Part shown: positions 30,119 through 39,181 of the stretch, one piece after another
Layout of the letters: each line of letters opens with the position of its first letter
How positions within the stretch are numbered: the first letter of the stretch is position 1
Made by a program: the position numbers and the translations under genes
Origin: Neocallimastix lanati (nom. inval.)
Lineage: Eukaryota > Neocallimastigomycota > Neocallimastigomycetes > Neocallimastigales > Neocallimastigaceae
Assembly (NCBI GenBank): GCA_016946835.1
Contig: JACVTC010000178.1
Span: 68,501 to 132,500, forward strand
Length of the DNA stretch: 64,000 nucleotides
Reading direction: 5' to 3'
Notes under the pieces: generated by a model
What the model saw: the letters and a program-made list of their open reading frames with translations, nothing else
The model's database searches: none
Told to the model about the DNA's origin: nothing

Positions 30119-32860
30119 TTATTCTTCTAAATTCAATTCTGTGAAATATGGAATAATATTTTTTAAATGAATGTTCCTATCAGCAACTTCCCCAGTTACT
30201 GGATCGCAAACTGTTACTGTATTGAACTCTTGTTTTACGATCTTTAGTGGGCCTGTGAAAAACGGATCCAGCTTCTTTCTGTTGAACAATTTGACCAAAA
30301 CAAGATCACCTGGCTTATACTTTGCTCTCATTCTTTTTATTTGTTTTCTACGATCTTCCCACAACTTGTTTGCTGTTTCAATGTTCTTTATTGCTTCACG
30401 GATCCAACGGTCATGGTTAATAAATTTCCTCAGCCAAAATTCTTCTTTGTCTTCCCAGTCATTTTTGGATTCGACATTAACAGCGAGTTCGAATGGTTGT
30501 AAGTCTCTCCGACCATACAACAATTCAAAGCTGCTGTGCTTCGTAACTTCATTCTTGCACGTTCTTAAAGCCCAAAGAGCACTATAAAGTGTTTCGTCCC
30601 ACTGCGAATCCTCTTCTCCGAGTAACCTGAGATACTTACCTATTTCCCTATTTCTGTTTTCTACTTCTCCATTAGACGAGGGGTGATAGGTTGCTACATA
30701 ATTTACATAAATGTCGTTAAGGTCCAAAAATGCTTTTGTCTTATCGGAAGTAAACTGTGGACCATTGTCAGTAACTAAAATTTCAGGAACACCATGTCGT
30801 GCAAATATTTTCTTGAGAAAATTTATTACATCTTGAGATTCGGCAGATTGTAAGGGTTCTGCTTCCACCCATTTGGTAAGATAATCTACTAATACAATTA
30901 TATATCTATTACCTTTATTTGTTATAGGTAACGGTCCTATTAGATCCAACCCAACTCTTGAGAAAGGATATTCAGGTACAGTTGCAATATTTTCGGTATA
31001 TTTATTTAATTTTTGTGGTCGACAAGTTTGACACTTGTGACAACATTTTATTAGTATTTGTATATCTTTTTTCATATTTCCCCAGTAGTAATCCCTCTTC
31101 AGTCTGCTATAAGTTTTATAAGCTCCTTCATGGCCTAGACCATGGGCTTCTTCGATTAATTTTTGCTTCTCTTCTTTGTTGTGAACTATTCTTCTCAGTT
31201 GTTCTCCTTGTTTAAGATATTCCACACCATCAATATTTATAATTCTCTTATTTATAAATTCATTCATAAATTTATTTATACTATCATTGCTATTATTGGA
31301 TAAAACATCATTGTTTACTAATGCATTTAATATTTCTTTATTTTCATGTATTTCTTTTGTAGGTAACCTAGATAAAGCGTAAGCAATAACGTTCTTCTTC
31401 CCCTCTTGAAATTGGACTTGAACATTTAATATTGATAGTTCAGTAACCCATTTAAGGTGGCGATTATTTGAAGGCTCTCTATTAGCAAATATACTAACCA
31501 AGGGTTTATGGTCTGTATAAACGATAGTGGTAAAAGGGCTTCCACTAAAATAGGGTTTAAATTTTTTAACACAATGAAATATTGCTTTGCCTTCTAAATC
31601 AGTAACACTATAATTAGATTCAGCAGCGGAAAGAGTTCTACTTTCAAAATATATGGGGATTTCAATTGAATTTTCATTTGTTTGGAGAAGTACTCCACCA
31701 AGTCCATCTCTGGAAGCATCTGTTCGGATAATAAATGGTTTAGAATAATCAGGAGGAGTTAAAATAGGGGCAACCGTTAGTGACATTTTTAATTTTTCAA
31801 AGGCTATGTTGCACTTTTCGGACCATTCATACGGTACATCTTTCTTTAAGAGGTTAAACAGAGGATTTGCAATCTGAGCAAAATTTTTAATAAATTTCCG
31901 ATAATAACCAACAGCTCCCAAAAATGATTTAAGTTGAGTGATATTTTTAGGGGGTAGCCAGTTAATTATAACTTTAATCTTATCAGGAATCGGGGCAATA
32001 CCTTTTGTGGATAATACATGACCAAGAAGGACTACTTCTTCTTTGAAAAAAGAACATTTTTCTAAGTTTATTTTCAAACCATTGTCTGCTAGGATTTGGA
32101 ATACTTTAGTAAGATGAGTAATGTGTGATTCAATTGAGTCAGAAAATATTACTAAATCGTCAATGTAAACAAATAAGCATACTCCAATCAAGTCAAAAAA
32201 AATCCGGTTCATTTCACGTTGAAATGTAGCCGGTGCATTACATAGCCCAAACGGCATCACACAAAATTTATAGTTTCCAAACATCGTTGTGAATGTTGTT
32301 TTATCTTTATCATCAGGATTCATTGGAACCTGATGATAACCAGAAAAAAGATCAATAGTAGAGAGTATTTTAGCGTTCTTTCCAATAAACATTAATATGT
32401 CATCAATTAAGGGCAAAGCATAGGAATCCTTAATAGTTATATTGTTTAAAGCCCTAAAGTCGACACACATTCTCCAGTCGCCGTTTTTCTTTGGAACTAG
32501 TACTACTGGAAATGCCCATGAAGAGTAGGATGGCTCTATTAGTTTGTTTTCTATTAGCTTAATCAAAATTTCCTTTAGAGCTTTTGTTTGCGCTTTGGAT
32601 AAACGGTAAGCTTTTAACTTTATGGGTGAAGATTTTGGAATTAATTCAATCCTGTGAGGTAATAATTTTGACCTTCCTAAATCATCTGTTTTAATTGCAA
32701 CTACATTTTTAAATTTAAAAAATAATTTACTAATTTTATTTTTAAATTTATTAGGAACAGAAGATATTATTTCGTTAATTAAATGTTCTTTCGTGTTAGG
32801 TAATTCATTAGTGTTCGTAATTTCTTTATCATTGGTAACTGTAATTGTTAATAAAAAAAG
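30119..32860 (-). CDS. pol: Element 3 Pol, RT-RNase H-integrase part
   Basis: An open frame from the T7 run at 32854-32860 to a stop at 30119. The first ATG is only at 32566, inside RT, so translation must enter from the upstream frame. RT has motif A TIDLFSGYHQV (catalytic Asp kept), MPFGLCNAPATF and YIDD. RNase H has TDAS and TDH, but the family's ADALSR motif reads AYALSR, losing a conserved Asp. Integrase has HHCC (HGLGHEG, CHKCQTC), Asp in VGLDLIGPLP and TDNGPQF, and Glu in SSNGEVEN. The end (LKNIIPYFTELNLEE) differs from element 2. Likely impaired in RNase H. Confidence 0.9.
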   Translation of the reverse strand, partial: LFLLTITVTNDKEITNTNELPNTKEHLINEIISSVPNKFKNKISKLFFKFKNVVAIKTDDLGRSKLLPHRIELIPKSSPIKLKAYRLSKAQTKALKEILIKLIENKLIEPSYSSWAFPVVLVPKKNGDWRMCVDFRALNNITIKDSYALPLIDDILMFIGKNAKILSTIDLFSGYHQVPMNPDDKDKTTFTTMFGNYKFCVMPFGLCNAPATFQREMNRIFFDLIGVCLFVYIDDLVIFSDSIESHITHLTKVFQILADNGLKINLEKCSFFKEEVVLLGHVLSTKGIAPIPDKIKVIINWLPPKNITQLKSFLGAVGYYRKFIKNFAQIANPLFNLLKKDVPYEWSEKCNIAFEKLKMSLTVAPILTPPDYSKPFIIRTDASRDGLGGVLLQTNENSIEIPIYFESRTLSAAESNYSVTDLEGKAIFHCVKKFKPYFSGSPFTTIVYTDHKPLVSIFANREPSNNRHLKWVTELSILNVQVQFQEGKKNVIAYALSRLPTKEIHENKEILNALVNNDVLSNNSNDSINKFMNEFINKRIINIDGVEYLKQGEQLRRIVHNKEEKQKLIEEAHGLGHEGAYKTYSRLKRDYYWGNMKKDIQILIKCCHKCQTCRPQKLNKYTENIATVPEYPFSRVGLDLIGPLPITNKGNRYIIVLVDYLTKWVEAEPLQSAESQDVINFLKKIFARHGVPEILVTDNGPQFTSDKTKAFLDLNDIYVNYVATYHPSSNGEVENRNREIGKYLRLLGEEDSQWDETLYSALWALRTCKNEVTKHSSFELLYGRRDLQPFELAVNVESKNDWEDKEEFWLRKFINHDRWIREAIKNIETANKLWEDRRKQIKRMRAKYKPGDLVLVKLFNRKKLDPFFTGPLKIVKQEFNTVTVCDPVTGEVADRNIHLKNIIPYFTELNLEE

Positions 32861-34619
32861 GTTCAGATTTTGTATTTTGATGTTTTTCTATATCCTCATC
32901 ATCCTTGTAAGTATTATTAAGATTGATATCATAAAATAGATCTGCTAGTTTAATGTAATTATTATTTTCATCAATATAATATAAAGTATCATCTACTAAG
33001 TTAATATCAAATCTATTATTCTTTAGAGAATCAACACCAATTAAGATATCGAAAATATCATCCTTTTCTATTATTCTGAAATATTCATTAAAAGTTTTAC
33101 TACCAATAGAAATCTGTAAGTCATAGATATCACTCTCTGTTGAAGAATTAGAGTACGCTTGAAATATTGTTTCAGAAATTCTACCAATAGAAGGTTTGTT
33201 GATTTTTAATTTATTTAAAGCAGAACGTGTGATAAAGTTGACACTAGCACACGTATCTAAAAATATTTCACAGTCATTATTTTCTACTTTACCGCAAACT
33301 TTAATTATTTTATGTTTTGTGATAACCGTCATCACATTTGTTATTGTTTGTTTAGGCGCTAATTTTAAAGCTTTTAAAAATTCTGTACGGAATTTTGGAA
33401 AAAGATCTAAAAGGTAAACTAATTTTGTTATTACATCAGTTGATGCAATTTCTTTTATTAAATCTTGAATATAATAATCACCAAATTTTTCCATAAGTTT
33501 GATGTGTTTTTCAGGTTTCTTAAAAGAAGTTTCACTTTGCTCAATGTCGGTATTTATTTTCTTAGCTTTATTTTTTATATCTTTGATTTTTTCTTCCCTA
33601 TTTTTACCTTTAACATTTCGAATATTTTTCTCTGTTATAAAGGAAGGATCAAGATATTCTAGTTTTTCTGTTTTACGATTTTCACTATTAAAGACCATAT
33701 CCGGGTTTTCCTTAATTATATTATTAAAATTCTTAGATCTACCAGGTAAAATATTATTATAATTTTTAGAGTTATAATTTTCTTTATCAGCATCATTATC
33801 TTCAGATTCTTCAGATTCTTCTATCATAATTACATCTTCATTAGGTTCTATATCTTCTCGTTCAACCCTTTGGGTATTGCTTGTATTGTTATGAGTATTA
33901 TCATCATTATTGGTGACAGTATTTTCTTTAAAATAGTCGTAAGTATTATTTTCCTTATTTTCATTAAAATCATTATTACTATTATAATTATCTATAGTAT
34001 TATTATTTTTATTATCATTATTCGCATTATCGTTATAATTGTCTATATTATGATTAATTTTATTATTATTATTCTTATTATTGTTTTCATATTCATTATT
34101 CTTATTATTCTTATGATTATTAATATTATTATAATTATTATTAACATTTGTATTACTATAATCGATATTATTTTTATTATTAATATTATTATTATAATTA
34201 TTATTAATACTATTATTAGTACTAATTTTATTATCACTAGTATTATTATTAATATTATTATGACTCATAGCTGCCGTTTGTATTGGTTTTGGATTGTCCT
34301 TTAAATTAAATCTCACTTCCTTTCTATTGTATGGTTTTTCATTATGTTTGTTTAATTTATTTCTTGAATTTCGAGTAGCGGCTGCTATAATTTCAATTGG
34401 TCTATTTAATGTATTTTGTGTAGTGTTACTATTATTGTTTATATTAAGGTCATTACATTTTTGTTTTTCTTTAATATTATTATTAATTATAGGTAATATT
34501 GTTTGATCGTCTACCATTGTCATTATATTATTATTATTATTATTATTATTATATGAGTCGTTATTTTTGAACATTATTTTATTATTATTATTATTATATG
34601 AGTCATTATTTTTGAACAT
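32829..34619 (-). CDS. Element 3 Asn-rich linker and aspartic protease part of Pol
   Basis: 596 residues from the ATG at 34619. The frame is open up to the frameshift site at 34709-34715, so it is the start of Pol rather than a separate gene. The N-terminal half is asparagine-rich with repeated FKNNDSYNN; the middle is acidic and charged. The protease near residues 440-560 shows IFLDTCASVNFITRSALNKL: the active-site triplet DTG reads DTC. It is followed by FDILIGVDSLKNN, which matches the same place in element 2. The frame ends (NNYSYQ) just past a T7 run at 32854-32860. RT continues there in the +1 frame. Confidence 0.85.
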   Translation of the reverse strand: MFKNNDSYNNNNNKIMFKNNDSYNNNNNNNNIMTMVDDQTILPIINNNIKEKQKCNDLNINNNSNTTQNTLNRPIEIIAAATRNSRNKLNKHNEKPYNRKEVRFNLKDNPKPIQTAAMSHNNINNNTSDNKISTNNSINNNYNNNINNKNNIDYSNTNVNNNYNNINNHKNNKNNEYENNNKNNNNKINHNIDNYNDNANNDNKNNNTIDNYNSNNDFNENKENNTYDYFKENTVTNNDDNTHNNTSNTQRVEREDIEPNEDVIMIEESEESEDNDADKENYNSKNYNNILPGRSKNFNNIIKENPDMVFNSENRKTEKLEYLDPSFITEKNIRNVKGKNREEKIKDIKNKAKKINTDIEQSETSFKKPEKHIKLMEKFGDYYIQDLIKEIASTDVITKLVYLLDLFPKFRTEFLKALKLAPKQTITNVMTVITKHKIIKVCGKVENNDCEIFLDTCASVNFITRSALNKLKINKPSIGRISETIFQAYSNSSTESDIYDLQISIGSKTFNEYFRIIEKDDIFDILIGVDSLKNNRFDINLVDDTLYYIDENNNYIKLADLFYDINLNNTYKDDEDIEKHQNTKSEPFFINNYSYQ

Positions 34620-34680
34620 TGTTTTATTATTATTATTATATGAGTCATTATTTTTGAATATTATTTTATTGGTTTGGTTA

Positions 34681-34715
34681 ATGGAAGTTGTCCTTCTCCC
34701 ATCTATTGGTTTAAA
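34681..34715 (-). promoter_or_regulatory. -1 ribosomal frameshift signal between gag and pol, element 3
   Basis: The gag frame reads CA[T TTA AAC] CAA TAG: TTTAAAC at 34709-34715, one codon before the stop. The -1 frame continues CCA ATA GAT GGG and is open into the protease frame. A hairpin with stem ATGGGAG/CTTCCAT (34681-34702) begins about six bases downstream. Element 2 shows the same heptamer, distance and stem position. In both, the first -1 residues include GRR-TS. Confidence 0.8.
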
Positions 34716-36019
34716 TGTTTATTGAGCAATCCTTTTTCTTCCAATTCAGCCAATTGCTTAAATGTATAAGGACATTCTGAAGCTCTATGTCCATTCATTG
34801 TGCAACGGTAACAATTCACATGGTTGTTATTATTGTTGTTAATTGAGTTTTTATTAGTTACTAAAGTATTACTGACATTATTATTTTCTATCCCATTGTT
34901 GTGATTATTTCCATTTTGATAATTAAAGGATTGAATCATATTATTTGTATTAAATTTATTATTGTTAAACATTTGGTTGTCATGTTCTTTATCATTATTT
35001 GTTATATTAATATTGTTGTTCAAATTGTTTAAATAATGATTCGTCTTATTGTCTCTTATTTCATTGGATGGCTGATTATTATTCATATTGTTCATATTAT
35101 ATTTGTTATTATTATTCATATATTGATTAATATTATTACTGTGCCAAAATTTATTATAATTAAATCTACTATTATAACGATTTGTAAAATTTCCATAGTT
35201 CATTTTATTAATATCATTTTTATTATTCAAGTAATAATTTGGATTATTATATGGATTACTCATGTGATATACATAATTTGAATTTCTGAAATTATTATTA
35301 TTGTTCCATAATCTAGATTTAGAATTCCAATTATTTCTTTCCTGGAATATATTATTATTATGGTTCATAGGTAATTGATTTAACTGTAAGTTTTCGTAGA
35401 ATGGATGTCGCATTAGTAAGCTATTATCCGGCTGATTCTGAGTAAACATAATATGATTCCTCATATTATTAATTTCATTTCTTTGATTTATATTTGCTAT
35501 TTCTTTTTCAGTCTCCTCAGCTACTTCTGCAATTTTACACGCCTCATTTATTGTATCACATTCTGCAACCATAACTCTTGAGCATGGAAATACACGGGAG
35601 CTAATAGCATTCGTGTAGTCCTTTACAGATATAAGTCTTCTATATTCTAAACTGAGTTTATTATATAATTTTTTATATCTGTAATTAAACTTTTTAATTG
35701 ATTCTTCTTGATTTATTTGTATTGTTTTGAGAACTGCACATTTATCATTTTCTGTAATGTGCAAATGTTCTTCAATTGTATTTTGAATTTCTTTAAATGT
35801 GGGATATCTCATTTCATCCCCTCGTCTGACTACCAATGATTGTAACGCTCCTTGAATATCTTCTTCCACAGCTTCCTTTACCCAAATAAAAATTCGCCTT
35901 GGTTCCATTATATCATAAAGCTCCATTATCTTAACAAAGTCGGTCATCCAGCTGTCTACATCTTTTCCATAATCAGCCAGATGTGGTAGCTTCCTTTGCA
36001 GTTTAGTAGCGTCAAACAT
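34703..36019 (-). CDS. gag: Element 3 Gag
   Basis: 438 residues. The capsid-like N-terminal part (LQRKLPHLADYGKDVDSWMTDFVKIM, ESIKKFNYRYKKLYNKL, and IAEVAEETEK) is clearly related to the element 2 Gag. A long Asn/Met/Tyr-rich linker follows (about 210-400), then a CCHC knuckle at 403-416 (CYRCTMNGHRASEC) and PYTFKQLAELEEK. It is longer than the element 2 Gag because of the linker. It ends over the frameshift signal. Confidence 0.9.
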   Translation of the reverse strand: MFDATKLQRKLPHLADYGKDVDSWMTDFVKIMELYDIMEPRRIFIWVKEAVEEDIQGALQSLVVRRGDEMRYPTFKEIQNTIEEHLHITENDKCAVLKTIQINQEESIKKFNYRYKKLYNKLSLEYRRLISVKDYTNAISSRVFPCSRVMVAECDTINEACKIAEVAEETEKEIANINQRNEINNMRNHIMFTQNQPDNSLLMRHPFYENLQLNQLPMNHNNNIFQERNNWNSKSRLWNNNNNFRNSNYVYHMSNPYNNPNYYLNNKNDINKMNYGNFTNRYNSRFNYNKFWHSNNINQYMNNNNKYNMNNMNNNQPSNEIRDNKTNHYLNNLNNNINITNNDKEHDNQMFNNNKFNTNNMIQSFNYQNGNNHNNGIENNNVSNTLVTNKNSINNNNNNHVNCYRCTMNGHRASECPYTFKQLAELEEKGLLNKHLNQ

Positions 36020-36185
36020 TGTAAAAAAAAAATAATTACTTGATAAAAAAAAGAAAAATAAATGAAAGATTATATATAAAAAAAAAGTATTCTATTATGA
36101 TAATTATATTGTAATTATAATTTTCTTATTATTTTCATATTAATTTATTTGATCTTGCTTTCCCCCCACGTTGGGCGCCAAATTT
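36020..36185 (-). other. Short leader of element 3 with tRNA-Lys-type primer-binding site
   Basis: 166 bp. Five bases inside the 5' LTR the minus strand reads TGGCGCCCAACGTGGGG (36164-36180), the sequence known as complementary to the 3' end of a tRNA-Lys. This marks where minus-strand DNA synthesis starts. The rest is AT-rich. Confidence 0.8.
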
Positions 36186-36733
36186 TGATACGTTATTTCT
36201 ATAAGTATCAATGTTTTTGTGGTTAGCAAGATTGTATTAAATAAAAATATATTCTAATATAAAAATATATAATTACAATACACGTTAATATTAAAACAAA
36301 ATATAAAAAAAATTATAGTTTTGTCGTTTTATTTATTTATTTAAATTATTTATGTCGTAATACAAATTTTATAATAAAATGTTATTAAAGATCTTATTAA
36401 TTATTTATTTCTAACTAACTTATTACTATTAAAATTTTTGATAAATAAATATATTCCCCAAATATATTTATTTTAACCAATTTTATCTCTATTTTTTTTT
36501 TTAAATAAAAAAACCTCCCTCTTCTTTAAAGAATTATAATAATTTTTCTTTTATATTTCTAATTTCTAATTTACTATAAATTAAATCCTATTGGCTATTA
36601 ACTAATTAAATAAATTTAATAATTTTTATATTACTATTTATTATTATAATATACATATATAATTTAACTAATTATTTATTATATTTAATTTTATTTCTTG
36701 ATAATATTCTCTTTTTATTTAAATACTGCATCA
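36186..36733 (-). repeat. 5' LTR of element 3
   Basis: 548 bp, the same as 28179-28726; in element orientation TGATGCAG to CGTATCA. Confidence 0.93.
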
Positions 36734-37366
36734 TCAGTTAGTAAAATTGGAACTTTGGTTCAATGGTTAGTTACATTGACCATGACTAATACTTCATGGG
36801 TTCGACACACACCTCAATCCATTTTGCATAAATAATTATTTTATTAATTATTTTATTAATTATTAATAATATCTTCTTGAATATTCTTTCTGTACAAAAT
36901 TATAGAAAGTTAAAGATTCTTTCGGTTCGTAATTCAACCGAAATGAATTTAGAAATTCTTATTATATAAATTATTTTATTCTTTTTTGATAAGATTCATT
37001 TTCATCAATTAAAATCTATATTCTAGAAACTTTACATTATTAATTATTACAAACATATTTCTAAATATTTCTTTAAAATTATTTTTACATGTTAAAAACT
37101 GTTTTTCCGTTAAAAGTATAAATAGTGCGAACTTCACGAATGAAAATATTTTTCTTCGTGCTTTTATTAATAATAATTAACGTATAAGTAATTCGAAATA
37201 TTACCTTGTTGATTAATATTAATAATTATTTTAAATTTTATAATTAATAAAAAAATATTTCTAATAAAACGAATTATTTATACAGATAGTGTAAACCTAT
37301 TGAGTTTTCTCCTTTCTGTGTTTCTATACCACGTCCCGCCGTTACAATAGAAGCACCTCCGTTACA
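36734..37366 (+). repeat. Older LTR related to family A, split by elements 2 and 3
   Basis: It carries a tRNA-like module (36745-36815), the block CTGTTTTTCCGTTAAAAG with TATAAATA (37117-37124), and an end CCTCCGTTACA (37366) preceded by another CGTTACA (to 37346). The layout is that of the family A LTRs. Its first bases are probably TGTATCATCA at 20237-20246, on the far side of the two inserted elements. No internal region is present, so it is probably a solo LTR. Confidence 0.7.
36745..36815 (+). promoter_or_regulatory. tRNA-like module with perfect A-box and B-box core
   Basis: TGGTTCAATGG (36756-36766) fits the A-box consensus TRGYNNARNGG at every position. GTTCGACAC (36800-36808) fits the B-box core GWTCRANNC. 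Spacing is within the tRNA range. Acceptor and T-stem pairing are poor, so it is a tRNA-derived or tRNA-mimicking promoter rather than a tRNA. Elements 2 and 3 inserted about 20 bp upstream of the A-box. Confidence 0.6.
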
Positions 37367-37384
37367 AATATATTTATTTATTAT
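37367..37384. other. Short AT spacer between two opposed LTRs
   Basis: About 18 bp of AT sequence separating the plus-strand LTR ending at 37366 from the minus-strand LTR starting at 37385. The two LTRs are tail to tail. Confidence 0.5.
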
Positions 37385-37947
37385 TGTAACGAGTGGGACA
37401 TTCAAATACGAGAAAACAATAGGCAGCACTGAATATTAATAATAAGTAAAAAATTGTTTTGTTAGAAATTGTTTTATTTAATATTTTTTTTTTTTAAAGA
37501 TAAATTTATTTAAAATATTTAATTATTAATTAATCAATTAATATTGTAATATATCAAATTACTTATTATTAATTAATCAATTAATAAAAGTACGAAGAGA
37601 AATATTTTCAAGTGAAAATTCATACCTATTTATACTTTTTTCGGAAAAACAGTTTTCATGATTTTGAAAAATTATAGAATTGTGGAAAATTCGTTTAAAA
37701 GCGATTTTAGCCACAAAAATAGAAACTAATAAAAAGAAGGAATAAAATAGAATAAAATATAATTTTAACTATTAAGAATTTCTATAAAATTCTTAAAGAG
37801 ATTACAGAAAGAAATATCTAGAAAATGAAAATAAAAATTATTAAAATTTACTTAGAGTGCGAATCAAACCCGAGTAGTTCGATTCATGGTCATAGCTCTA
37901 GCCACTATGCCAAGATTTCTTTTTCTGAAATTTTAGGATTCGTTACA
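37385..37947 (-). repeat. Solo LTR of family A, reverse orientation
   Basis: 563 bp with perfect 8-bp terminal repeats TGTAACGA/TCGTTACA. It aligns along its length with the 5' LTR of element 1. In its own orientation the A-box TGGCATAGTGG (37902-37912 on the plus strand) is a perfect match to TRGYNNARNGG, and the B-box is GGTTTGATTC (37861-37870). TATAAATA lies near 37630-37640. Its right end adjoins the second half of the old MULE gene. Confidence 0.85.
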
Positions 37948-37949
37948 AT

Positions 37950-38441
37950 TATAAAGCTATTTCAAATTTACCATTTATAAATCCTGAATATATATTTGAT
38001 ATTTATGTTATAATTAAAATTAAATCCATTAAAAATAATTATTGTCAATTTTTAAAATTTTTAGAATATTTTTATAAAACATATTTAATTGATTATGATA
38101 TGAAAATTTGGAATTATTATAATAATATAGAACATATAGCAAACAATGCCTCAGAATCACTTATTAATTATTTAAATAATTTATTTCCAACAAAACCATC
38201 TTTTTATTAATTAATAGATAAATTAAATGAACTTAAACATTTATCATATTATGATTATCAAAGAAAAATGAGAGGAATTTGGAAAATAAAAAAAAGAGCA
38301 ATAGATAAAGCTAATGAAATCAGTATCTTAATTGAATGCTTCAAAAGTATTGAAGCCAAGTTAATTGATGCTAAATGTGATAGAAATAATATTATTAATA
38401 TGTGATTTGATTGTTTAACTAATTTAAATAATATAACATAA
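37950..38441 (+). pseudogene. MULE transposase, 3' half of the split gene
   Basis: It continues the protein of 17909-18831: YKAISNLPFINPEYIFD, IWNYYNNIEHIANNASES (with the third acidic residue, Glu) and YYDYQRKMRGIWKIKKRA, each matching the intact gene. In-frame stops TAA at 38208-38210 and TGA at 38403-38405 show it has decayed since the insertion. Confidence 0.88.
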
Positions 38442-39181
38442 ATATTACTTTATAATTAATAATTAAGAAATGAGGAATGACCAAATGAAATAATCAGAAT
38501 TCTGTCATTCAATAATTTAATTTATAAAGCATACTAAATTTATATAGTATTAATAAATATTCAAATACAATGTATAATTTATAGTTTTATCATTATAATT
38601 ATTATTTCGTTTAATAAATTTTAAAAAGAAGAATTATTATTAATAAAATTTATATTTTTAATAACATTTGTAATTTTATGTAATTTTTTTATTAATAAAA
38701 TTTAAATAAAAAAATTATTATTATTAGTTTTATATTTTTAATAACATTTAAGTAAAAGAATTATTATTAATAACATTTATATTTTTATGTGTTTTTTTAT
38801 TAATAACATTTAAGTAAAATAATTAATAACATTTATATTTTTAATAACATTTAAATGAAAGAATTATTATTAATAACATTTATATTTTTAATAACATTTA
38901 AATAAAAGAATTAAAATCATAAAATCTAACCATTATATGATTTATTTAATTATTCACTTAATAATTAATTTAAAAATTGAAATAAAAAAATAATACAATA
39001 GAATAATATTATGTAGCGCAAAATACATAAAGCCACATATTTATATATATCACGTGAAAATTGGCGTAATGCAACTTCCCCCAGCATATCATTCTTACAT
39101 ACACGTGGATGAATTATAATTAAATAAATATATAATATTTACATAAATATATGAATATATTTATATTTTTATGTTTTGTAT
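38442..39181. other. 3' part of the old MULE and left edge of unit 2
   Basis: No gene. AT-rich, with a loose tandem repeat of TAATAACATTTATATTTT-like units (38630-38910). The MULE end GGCGTAATGCAACTTCCCCC finishes at 39082. From 39083 the sequence matches unit 3 (TACACGTGGATGAATTATAA, also at 54256) up to the 9-bp target duplication GTTTTGTAT at 39173-39181. Confidence 0.6.

Larger units (their letters stand above)
28179..36733 (-). mobile_element. Element 3: complete Ty3/gypsy retrotransposon
   Basis: LTRs of 548 bp at 28179-28726 and 36186-36733 look identical. The flanking TCAG (28175-28178 and 36734-36737) is a 4-bp target duplication. The order is the same as in element 2, to which its proteins are clearly related. 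A tRNA-Lys-type primer-binding site adjoins the 5' LTR. Three coding lesions were seen: DTC instead of DTG in the protease, a frame break at a T7 run before RT, and Tyr instead of Asp in the last RNase H motif. A stretch of over 1.3 kb of simple sequence lies between pol and the 3' LTR. Confidence 0.92.
17041..39082 (+). mobile_element. Old MULE DNA transposon, split by nested insertions
   Basis: The two halves of one FLYWCH/MULE transposase gene lie at 17909-18831 and 37950-38441 and match consecutive parts of the intact gene at 40099-41547. The right end reads GGCGTAATGCAACTTCCCCC and stops at 39082, where sequence shared with unit 3 resumes. In reverse this end starts GGGGG, like the young MULE, and carries the same GTGGCTTTA motif inside. 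The left end is decayed and placed only approximately. Everything from 18832 to 37947 is later insertion. Confidence 0.65.

Noticed and set aside
32854-32860. -1 programmed frameshift at the T7 run of element 3
   Set aside because: A -1 slip leads to TAA at the second codon; only +1 or an indel connects the frames.
33870-34304. Plus-strand Ile-rich frame with membrane-like composition
   Set aside because: Antisense shadow of the Asn-rich linker of element 3 Pol (AAT codons read as ATT).
36745-36815. Functional tRNA gene
   Set aside because: Both promoter boxes match, but T-stem and acceptor pairing fail.
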